Of a stretch of 64,000 nt of DNA, positions 48,900 through 60,800 are shown piece by piece. The position numbers and the translations under genes were made by a program. The DNA is from Apostichopus parvimensis (taxonomy: Eukaryota > Echinodermata > Holothuroidea > Aspidochirotida > Stichopodidae): positions 23,828 to 87,827 of the forward strand of contig KN887621.1 in the NCBI GenBank assembly GCA_000934455.1, written 5' to 3'. How positions within the stretch are numbered: position 1 is the stretch's first letter; every line of letters starts with the position of its first letter. The notes beneath the pieces were generated by a model. It had not been told where the DNA came from and did no database searches. It was given only the letters and a program-made list of their open reading frames with translations.

Positions 48900-51800
48900 G
48901 TTTGTAATAGTTTGTGTCGTCACGTATGTCACTAAGGACACTACTGATCTATCATTCCCAGGTCGTTTTGTAGGGTTGGTTTTTGTTTTGATTTTTCTTA
49001 TTGAAGAGGAGAGGATGGAGCGGTTGGGAGTAGCTGGCTTACGAGACGGTTTGTCCTTGTTAAACAGTGTACACTATACATACTAGTTTAATTCATTCTC
49101 CGATCAACCAGATATGATATATCGCCAAGCGCGAAAATCATTTTTCTAAATATTCAATCTTTCTCTTGTTTCGTGCTATAACTAAAAATCATATTAAGTG
49201 TCTACTTGTATTTACTTAACAGTTGTCTTTCTTTAAACGTCTTTCTTGTCACCATCAGTTCCACCGACTTTATCATTGACTGTAGACGGGCATTCATACC
49301 ATGATAATGGAGATACGCTTTACATACCTTACAATAAAACCATACCTGTTTCATGTTACGCTACTGGTGGCAGACCTGCAGTGAATTTATCTATTACGGT
49401 GGATAATGAAGAAATATCATCAGATAGCAACACTACAACCAATGCAATTTTGAACGGCACCACTTTTGACACAAGGATAATGTTTGCACTGCTAACAGCC
49501 GAAGAAACAGGAAATCTTTCGTGTCATAGTATCGGTTTAAGCTACTACCCAGAACAACGGTTGAATGTGAGCTACTCCACTTATGGTAAGAAAATTCTAT
49601 CAATAACGAGTTTGTATACGTTAAAACTGTAATTGGACCATTTATTTTTATAAAATGAGTAGCAAATTAAAACCCTTTTTTCTTAAAACTACGGACGTCC
49701 TACAATGGGTTTGATCTATTCTGTAGCGATAAGCCACTTTGTTATAAAATCGGCTTATTCATAGGAAGAGCAAATTAGGGAATTGGATATTTTTTTTTTT
49801 AATCCCAAAACTGCAAGTAAGGAAGCGTAAATTGGGATTTCGGGCTCTATGTCATTTCAGACATTTAGTGACCAATAAAGTAAGAACAAATTCACATGTT
49901 GTGAAAAGACGACGGGACATTATATTGTAGTATTATGTATTCAATTATGCGTATGTAAAATAGATTCAGTATTCTAAATAATGCACAGAGACGTTTGGTT
50001 GCTCATTGATGTTAAGAATCGTATTTCGACCAAAGAAATATTTTAAATATCAGAACTTAAAGGAGTTGCGTTTTAAGGATAACGTTTTGAAATTCAAAGG
50101 ATTGTAATGAGATGTATCACTTCAAGTGATTCAAGCGAAATGCTCACTTTTGGAAGTGTACATGCGTTCAAAATTCCTATTTTCCAGTAAAATCCAACTT
50201 AATAGTTTAGCCTTTACGTTAGAAAATACATATTATGTTTTGTATTGGCTACTCTAAGTGCATCATGTCATTACGTTTAAATTTACGTACCCCATTTTAA
50301 AATATGTTACCAGACAGTTGATGCATCATCGTGTACCAATTCCCCACTGAATGCAAATGTTCTACAAGCATGGGAAAATCTACTGGATGAAAACACGGAG
50401 GATACTAATTCCAGCCCAATACATTTTTTTTAATGCTTTTTATTTTTGCTCATACCTTTTAATGTCAAGACATATTGCGTTCAACACGAACTGCCTAAAT
50501 TGTTTGCTATACATGGGAATGAGAAATGGTATCGCTTACCACTCATTCGATGATATTTAACATACTAAATTGTATAAGCCTGTAATTACAGCAGTTGTTG
50601 ATAGTTCTAAGCTTGTTTTTATTTCAGCAAAAATCAAACAGTCGTTTGGACACAATTTTTTTTCTGCGATGCGATCTTTTTGTGGAATATCAAGTACTGT
50701 TAAAATAGAGGTTCACTTGAGAAAACATGGTCATATAAAAACATACACATAGGGAATATTATAGAATAATTCTGTTTTTCCTATTAAGAATTGTTACACA
50801 AGTAATGCAGATTGATTTTCTATTGACGGAGTACAAATATAACGTATTTCACAACAACATGCATGAATTAAAATGTTTAAGATTTTACTATTTTGAAAAA
50901 TAAGCTAATATGCCTATTATTAGATAATGTAAAACTTCAGATCAGTCGTCTTTATTTCCAGTTTAATCAGCATTTATTATTAATTTTTTTTGGTAGGTTT
51001 ATAGTTGGTATTACCATAATATATGCAGTACTCATGTATCTAAATTATCATACATATGCCATTAATCTCTTTCTTTCAGTCTGGATAGTATAATGCGCAT
51101 ATGTTGCGTGCTAGATGGATATTGTAATGACTAAATGACGAAATTACTTTCAGAATATTGTAATCAGTTTCACATGATGTAGCCCTTTACTACAATATAG
51201 CTTTCGATACATGTAGTGTGCACATAAAGATAAAAAAGCAATGCTACGACTGATTACTGATCACGTGTTATTAAGGTCTACGTTAACGATACTCCTTGTC
51301 TACTATTCACAACTATTTTACTCTCACTTGCAGTATTCCTTGAATCAGTGGACGCAACACTGCGTAGGGAAAAGACCAGTATGCATGATGATGACTATAT
51401 TTTTGATTACTTGTCAAATTGGAAAATCGACGACATTATTCTCTGTCGCAATATTTATATATTGATGATAAAGTCATATACTGTCCTTAACATTGGTTAA
51501 GAAACACTTTCCTACCCATTTGTATTCAATGACGAAAGAAATATAATTCCAATCTCAGAAATTACAATATATTTCAAATGACTGGGTTGACTGTATCTTA
51601 AATAATTAAAAACTATATTTGACTAACCATCCCGAGGATAATAAATATGAATAGACATATTGTATGACTGGACTATTTTCATTGCGGGAATGGTGGTCAA
51701 CGGCGCATCTTTTTTTGTTAATAATTTTGAACATGAGTGATTTAACCTTCAAGGCATAGAAGATTAATCTTACAACATTATGATTAAAACGCTATATTAT

Positions 51801-54800
51801 ACACAGACGAACATCATTTCTGTGTTTGAAGAAATAACAAAGACATAAAAGACCTGTTTCTTTTATAACTAAAGCCATCCTAAGACAGGCCTGGGTTTTG
51901 AAGCTTTAGGTTATAGGTATACGCATTATCACAACATATGTTGTTTATTGATACGAAAAACAAATTAACGAGGTTAGAAAAAATACTAAAACTGCAAGTA
52001 AATTGGGTTTCTTGCTCTATTTTTGCGAAAGTTACGTATGTGACATAGACGAAGAACCTGTTGACAAACTGTTTTTTTGTTAAGCAAAAAAAGAGTGGTT
52101 TCTTTTATAACTACAGACTGGGTCTTGAAATTATAAACCGCAATATTACAACATGTGTAGCTTATTCATACAAAACACATATGAGAAAATTAGATAGTAA
52201 AGAAAAAGAAAATTAAACTGCAAGTAAGTTGGGTTTTCGTGCGCTTTTGTTTCGGATGTTTCGTTTGTGACATATAATTAGAACAGTTGACGTATTGTTT
52301 ATATACGATGTTGCACTTAACCCTGTTTTTAATTATACAACAAGGACTATTCACACACAAAAAAAAATGTTAAGTCGAGAGGCTTCATGCAATTACATTA
52401 TTATATTTCCCAGTAATAACGGGTGCAAGCTTCATTTTTGCATGTGCCTCGGCTACTCTGAGTTGCATGCTTTCATTTATTTTACACTTAATTTTGGTGA
52501 TGAATCCGGTTTGCGAACGTTTCACTCTTGCTACATGACTCTCTTCAATTACACACACATATCAATACAACAAATGGAATGTTATGTGGGAACAAAGATC
52601 AATTTCTGCTTCCTTTTAATATATCGGTGTGTTGGATCATTGACAAATGTATTGGTACGGTGTAAGCGTAGTTCACGTCGGTCGGTAATTTTCAACAAAA
52701 CAATTTAGATATGACACGAAAGCTGATTTATTTTTACTTTTATTATTGTCAACTTTAATGAGGGTAGTCATGTTTAGTGCAGAGACACTGCTTTCTAGAG
52801 GAGCGCTCAATACAAAATACATATGCAATATTATGTAGTAGAAAAACGGTAAACATCCAAAAGCACAAAAAGGACAGCAAACAGATAGACAAACAACTAT
52901 CAGACATCTAAACAAAATATATAAGTTTTCATATTACGTTTAAAAATATTAACATTTGGCAAGCATTTCAAATTTGTAGGAAGACTGCTCCACGACCTGC
53001 CACCAGAAAATTTAAAGGACCTTTTACCATTACCAGATCTAATAGGAGCAAGTTAAACATGAGTAAGCAGCTAGATCTAGTTCTGAACGAATGGCTATCT
53101 CTCAGTAGAATTGTATTATCAGTAAGGTAATCTGGAGCCAGGCCGTGGACGCATATATACATTAGAATATTCCTGAAATATAATGCACGTTGACGGACAT
53201 TCAGCCGCTTCAATTCAGCAAACATATCTGTAACATGCACATCCTGAAGCCCAATTCCCAGGACTAATCTAACTGCACGATTTGAAGAACATGAACCCGG
53301 CCAACCAATTTATTCGTCGCCGTTATCCAAAAGGCAGAACAATACTCAATATGGGGTACAATTAGAGCGTTGTGCAGAGTATTACGTGTATGCTGGTCAA
53401 CACACCAACAAAGTCATTTTAGAATACCCAGTTTCTGTGATATTTTTGCAGTAATTTTGTCAATATGTTTTTCCCATTTAAGAAACTGGTCGAACCACAT
53501 TACAAGGTATTTAAATACATACACATTGGAAACATTAAGTGTCAGCTTATTATTGTTCATCTAATCAGAAACAGCTTTCAGGTCCAAATTTATTACCCTT
53601 TCAATATCTTTTTCGTTTTTTGAACTATACATGATGGCAGTATCATCAGCATAAAGAAAATCCTTACAATTCGAAACTACATTAGGAAGGTCATTCATAA
53701 AAATGATAAAACACGTGGACATAATATGGATCCCCGGGGTACACCAATTGTAACAGGTCTTGCATCAGAGTTGACCCCATCAATAATAGTAGTTTGTTCT
53801 ATATTTGTCAAAAAATAGAAAATCTTGTCAGCTAATTTTCCCGTATCCAATAATATGATAATTTACGTATAAGAATCTCATGGTTGATTGTATCAAGGCC
53901 TTTTTTAGGTCCAAAACACAGCACAAGTGATCTGACCCTTGTCCATATTATCAAGAATGTAGTCAGTAACGACAATAATAGCAGCAAGTGTTCATGGCAT
54001 GATTGATGTGGTTATGCTGAGTAAATGTGTATTACATTATTGTCAGTAGATGCAATTTAACTCACGTAGGGTAATACAGACAATTTATCAAAATTGTTCA
54101 ACAAAAGTTAACGTAATATACATTCAACGTAGCCAAGCTATTTAACACGTAGTTGCAGGAGGGGGAGGGGGTTGAGAGTCACCATGTACAATTTTACAAC
54201 AGCGACGCAAGTTCTCAAACTTGGAAAAAAGTGTCTTCTTTGTCAAGTTCTTCACAGAAATGTTTACTTCTTTTATTTACGCAGTACCTCCAAGGATGTC
54301 ACTGAAGATCAATGAATTTCCACTTAATCAATCTTACTTCTGGGTTCCCCAGTATGAACTGACGGTTATAACGTGCTTTTCTTGGGACGCGAGGCCGAAT
54401 GTGAACCTTTCCTGGGGTATAAATGATCGCGATAGAATATATACACATACAAATGTGACAGAAGGTGATACAAAACTATATAATTCAAAATCTCTGCTGG
54501 ATTATATACCAACACAAGACATTGAAACGATTTCCTGCTATGGCAATAGTGTGATATCTTCAGAGTACCATGTGGGAGTGTCACTCTATACTTATGGTAA
54601 GCAAACAGCTTCAATTATCGTAGCACGCTAATGATAACATCATTACTTTGCAAATGCATTTCGTACACACCTATTAAAAGATCACAGCATCAAGTGTCAT
54701 ATAGCAGTTCAAAAATGTGGTGAAGACAAAGCATTAGAGTAAGTGTTCAAGAATATCAGAGTAAATATATGAACACGAAGAATTAGTCTATAAGAACGTT

Positions 54801-57800
54801 CACATATTTTCTTATTAACCGTACCCTCTAATCTTTTCCGGAGACCAGGCTATATTAAAATTTATGATTGTTCGCAAATAAACTCGATACGCAAATTTAA
54901 GTAGCAACTGATGGAATCGAATCTATGAATCGATTTCACGAACCTGACGAATGGATACTTTTAAAAGTCGTAGATTCTAAAACTATGTATTCCAATGTTT
55001 CATTTACTTTTCTTTATCTATTTTCTTGTAAGTTATTATGTCTAAACCAGCAATTTAAATGACAGTTGAAAAAATATATATTGAACTGTGCAAGTATAAA
55101 CAGCAAAATTACTGACTCGATTAAGGGTGTTTATGCTGAGTTAGTGTGTATTTTAGTATTGTTATTGTTGTGAATAGATGAATTTAACTCACGTAGGGTG
55201 CGCTTAATTTAATATGATTTCCACCATATAATACAGACAATTCATCAAACTTGTTAAACAAAATATTAACATAATAACAAGCTTCATCTGAATTGTCTCA
55301 CAAAGAACCTAAGTTATATACATTCAACGTAGATAAGCTATTTAACATGTATTAGTAGGAGGGGCGTAAATGGGAGGCGGGGAGAGTCATCGTGTACTAT
55401 TTTGACAAGAGCAAAGTTGTCAAACTTGGAAGAAATGGTCATCTTTGTCAAATCCTTCACAGAAATAACATAGTTTGTAGGTAATTTTATTTAACTTTTT
55501 GTTTTAATTTACGCAGTACCTCCAAGGATGTCACTGAAGATCAACGAATTTTCATTTAATCAATCTTACTTCTGGGTTCCCCAGTATGAACTAGTGGTGA
55601 TAACGTGCTTTGCTTGGGACGCGAGGCCGAATGTGAACCTTTCCTGGGGTATAAATGATCGCGATAGAATTTATACAAAAACTAATGTTACAGAAGGTGA
55701 TACACAAATATATCATTCAAAATCTTTGCTGCATTATATACCAACACAAGAAAATGAAACGATTTCCTGCTATGGCAAAAGTGTGATATCATCAGAGTAT
55801 CATGTGGGAGTGTCACTCTATACCTATGGTAAGTTAACAGTATCGTATATCACAGCACACGAAGAAGCAAAGAGATGGCAAACAAAATATTATTGAATGG
55901 AATTCCCGCAACTTTGTAAATGTTAGAGCGAATATTAGTCGGTATTATAAACATGTTTTTTGTAAAAAAAAAATGTCATAGGGTGAACATTTGTTCACTT
56001 GATTATATTTAGTAATATCTCACTGTTTTACGTTTTCCTCCTAACTGGAGAATTATCTGTTTTCCAGTCTGTTGTGCACAATATTCGAATGCAATATACA
56101 ATTATCGTATTAATTATACATTATACGAGCGCAGATTATAATATTACATATTAAGGTATGTATAAAAAAGTTAGTCGATACCTAATAAATGAAACTGTTA
56201 TCTGTGTGTTTCTTTTGCTGATGACAGTATTCCCACAGCTTTACATTACGTTGAATGGAGAAAGAACCGAGAAGAAATATGTTTCTGCTGGAGAGAATTT
56301 GACTGTCATTTGCCATGCGGATGGAGCAATACCTACAGCAGTGTTATCATTCAATGACCGCAATGAAGTTGTGACGGAAATGGCAATGACCACAAATACG
56401 TCCAGAAGAATATCGTTCGTTTTGTTAAAACCGCTGAAAGAAGAGAATATCACATGTTCGAGTACACAACGACGAGACGGAGAATGTGATCTCACAACAT
56501 TTGTCACCACAACAGTTACTCCGTTTGGTAAGCTAAAAAGAAAATCCGTTCACCACGTTATATAGACAGATATCTATATATTCATATTATAAGAAGAAAA
56601 CAAAAACCTAACAATGAGTGTTTATAACACTTCCCTATGTATCCGGTTTACAAGAAATACACATAGGAATATGTTAAATTTGTTAAATTGGGTGACATTC
56701 AACACCATCTGTCGTTCAGTCAGTCTCTTTTATTGATAGACTTCAATTGTTAAACATATAATATAATATGGTATAAAAGTACACCCTTAGAATAATAGCA
56801 CTGGTGTATTACTGTCTACAACATATCAATGTTAATTTGCTTCCTCAAGTCATCCTTCACTATATATAACCCATTGTGATGGTGACTTTTTGAAGAGCAC
56901 GTATCCCCATTTTGTATAACTTGAGTGATGAAAATAGTTCAACAAATAGTTTATTCTCTGCTTTTCTTTTCAGACGAGTCGACAACACAACCAACAATTC
57001 CAGGTTTGGATACCATGAGTATTTTATGCTAAGGCTAAAGAGCTCCCAAAAATATGTATCAGTGATATCTTTATGCTTTGAATTTATTAATACCAATATA
57101 ATATATTAATTTATGTTTGTTTGTTTGTTGTATTATTTTGCCGTGTTGTTTCGTTATGAAATGATCATTGAGTTATCATCTAAATTAGCACCTCTCATTG
57201 AATTTAAAAGTCGGTTATTACAAAGTGTCGTTTCTTCCAATGCTTTGCTTGAAATTAACCAGCTAAAGAGTATTATATGTTTAAATTTTCCGCCAAACTG
57301 TCTCAATTTTCTTTCAGATAGGCCAACGACAGAACCACTAACTGCAGGTTTTCTTTCATTCAGTTATTTATGTAATGCCAATAGATTAATTAAGGATGGT
57401 AGATCAGTAGCAACAATGATACAGAGTGGAATTTATTGATAAACTATCTAGTCTTGATACTGTTTGTTTTGTCTTACTTTAATAATCACACTTTGTTTCC
57501 GCCAAAGTTATTCCTGTAAAACACGGAAATAGGAGTGAAACGAACCTCTGACGTCATTCAACTTTACTTTGTGTATATTTATTTTTCTGTATAAGAGTAG
57601 GCACTATCATGTGAAAATAGTTTAATGCCCAACATGTCCATGATTGTATTCGAGGATGTTAACTGGTATATGACATGTATATGTATCAATATGTTTCCTT
57701 AAACTGTTAAGATATCATTGAAATTATTAACTTTCTTTACAGGATATCTTCAATGGATCATACTGAGTAATGCTATTCTGTTACTCTGTTTCTTGTTTTT

Positions 57801-60800
57801 ATGTACCTATAAGATAACAATAAAGATCAGAGGTAAGTTAAGTTGTTTAACATCGATATGGTATGCTATATCATAAGTTAAGTTGTGTTAACTTAACTAT
57901 AAACAAATGAAAACCACCAATTTGAAGTAGTCTTACGATTTATCCAGAGTGACTGTATATAATGATACCTGGTTGTAGGTTGTTTAAAATGACATGTTTT
58001 AATGCTTGCTTATAGATCCGTTCAAGATCCAATAATTGCAGAATAATTATCGTATTGACACTTTTAATATTTCTATATTTTCTGCAGCTTCGTCGTCTGT
58101 TAATTTGTCAACGTAAGGCTTTTGATGTTCATTTTGTTTTGTATGATTGTTAACATACTTCTAAACTGTCGACTTTTCTACATTGACAGAGGTTTTGTAT
58201 TATTGACCGATATCGGTTGGTTATTCATCAGTCTGATGTTGATAAATTATATCTATTACATTGGCTTAGAGTGCTCACGTAAATTATGGTTTATTTTATA
58301 ACGACTAGATGTTCATCCATTCTATAGCTCTGTAAAATGACCAATTGTTCTAGAATAATATACATCTTTAACTTGATGTGCAATTTGTAATAAATATATA
58401 CTTAGTTATAAGACTAATTTATTCAATGTTCAAACCTGCAAACGATTCTCAGCAAATGCTTTTGGAGTGGAAGTTAAAAGTGCATATACTATATATTTTA
58501 TGGGAACTGGATTTTCCACAACAATAACAAACATACATGTTATTCATTTAGAGACTCAGATACAACCCTCGGCGGTACAACTCAACTGCAACTCAACACC
58601 TTTCCGGCTGACCAGTCACGTAAGTTAAAAAGAAATATTTAATTTATATTAGAAATCATATACATATCGTTACTATTTTGATATCTTCTTTACTGCTACA
58701 TTTCTGTCTTTACTTTAGTTTTACAGAATCCGTTACAAGGGAGTCTCCAAAACAAACAGAAGTAAGGACTACAAGATTTAGGCAAAATGAATTCAATACT
58801 TTTAGGAATATAAGTTGTGGTTCATATTGGCTGAATTTAGAAAGCTGCGTATATGGTCTGAATAAGTTCATTAAAGGGCTGATAAACTTATTTTATTGCA
58901 TACCTAACAATTTCTATTTCTATTTGTTATGGCATATTACGTGAACTATATTGTTAGAATTACCGTGTCAAAACCGTAATTTTGCATACTGTAAGAATTT
59001 AAATGTGTTTGTTTAATTAGCTTTTTAGTAGTGGAAGGTATCTTCAGATACTTCCAATAAGCTTTGTTACCGTCTTCTTCAATGTGGAAAAATAACGCGA
59101 TGACAATTTTACTCCATTTCTTTATTTCTTATCAGATCAGATCTTCCAAGTATTCCGAGCGACGAAAGCAATTCCATCCACTCTATTGGCAGTGAACGCA
59201 GTAAGTTGATTTTATCTTAATATGTTAATTGAAGCATTGTGAATAACTTAATGATAAATGCTAACGTAGTATTGTATTGTTAAATGTATTTGAAAATATG
59301 ATAATACAAAGAGCATGTTCCATGAAACACAATTATATTTATTATCACATACATTTAAGGGGTACATATTATTATATATTTCCGTTCTGTTCAGTATTGA
59401 GATCCAATTGGTGCTTCTGCATGTAAAAAATATGTTTCACATAAAAAAACACTGTAGGACAAATATATTATGACAAAGCATATCGCTATTGATATATACT
59501 GTCACTGCCATACCCGTTATACCTTAATGTAGTTTTACCTATTACCTATATATAGCCTTAATTATTCTTAAACAAATATGAACATGTATTTGCTTCATAC
59601 GCCTAATTCTGCTTTACAGATTATTACTCTGCGGCAGAGGAAAGAGGGACAAAGGACAGGATATTTAGTGAGAGTGAGTTCTGCATCTTATTAACTATAA
59701 AGGTCGGAACTATATACAATAGATGGATGGGTACTATAAAAATGTCCAGTGACGTCAACAAATGCGCGGTTCTGACGACAATCGCAGGTAGGTTGCAGCA
59801 TGATTGTTGAAACCCTTTATGTTCACTCATGTGTTTCAAGTGTAAAAATGTTAACAAAAACCTACCGCTTGTGTTGAAGTATTGCGGCTAGGAATGTAAA
59901 CAGTGAATTCAAATATTTTAATACCACATGCAATTCGTTTATTTCTAAGTCAGTTACCTTACAGAGGAATGTTCCTTTCTTGCTAAAAGCCTGTGTGACC
60001 CAAAAGATGTTGAGTTTATAATCCCATTTTCTGCTTTAGAGGGAGTTATGAAGAAAAAAATCATCAATTGGAATGCATTTGTTAAACGCACACTTGATCT
60101 ACCTACGACCGATCTTCTTACGAGAATTGAGGGAATAGCAGTCGACAAAAGTAAGTTATCCTCCTCTTGTAGAGGCATAAGTTTCACATCAATACTTGTT
60201 GTTGTTGGTAATATCATACAAGGAATATACTGTTAAGGTCAAGTAGAACACGATTTAGATAACGGACCGCTATTCTACTGTCTGTTGAAGCGTTTTGGTT
60301 AACATATGACAATATGATCACTTTTCTGGCTACAGAAATGTTGAAATCACTATATCCCTTCCGATCATCTTTTATAATTATTGAAATATCCATGATCATG
60401 TTTTTTTAGTTTAAATCTATATTTGATAAGTAATCGCTACGGTCAATAAAATTGCCCGCCAAACGCCGAACCATAGGACTGATGACCCTCTGCTCAAAGT
60501 ATATATATAGCAACTTATTAAGAGGCATGACAAACGTCTACTTGTTACTTCACCAATTGTGTTAACGTCATGTCAGAATTCAAGAATAATGAAGTTAAAA
60601 GCAAGCTTCAACCACCAGTGAAGGGAATAATCGGATTAATCATTGTATGCAGTTACGAATAGGAATGCCTCCCTGACGTAGGATATACCTATATAATCAA
60701 TGGAAATGTGTGCACGTAACATTCGAGCTGCACGATGTTATACCATCAATCCTGCTTCACGCTAGTAGGATTTTCTTACAGCCACCCTTTACCTCGTTAC

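Noticed and set aside
51321-51475. Possible extra phase-1 exon in gene B intron 2 reading VFLESVDATLRREKTS
   Set aside because: The acceptor is good, but the frame shows no Ig cysteine pattern, runs to a stop and has no fitting donor.
58727-58761. Alternative 8-nt shorter form of gene B exon 11
   Set aside because: It would leave in phase 0 and put exon 12 out of frame.
60318-60408. Possible exon after CTGGCTACAG in gene B intron 14
   Set aside because: No kinase similarity and it ends in a stop; exon 15 at 60782 fits the phase and the kinase hinge.
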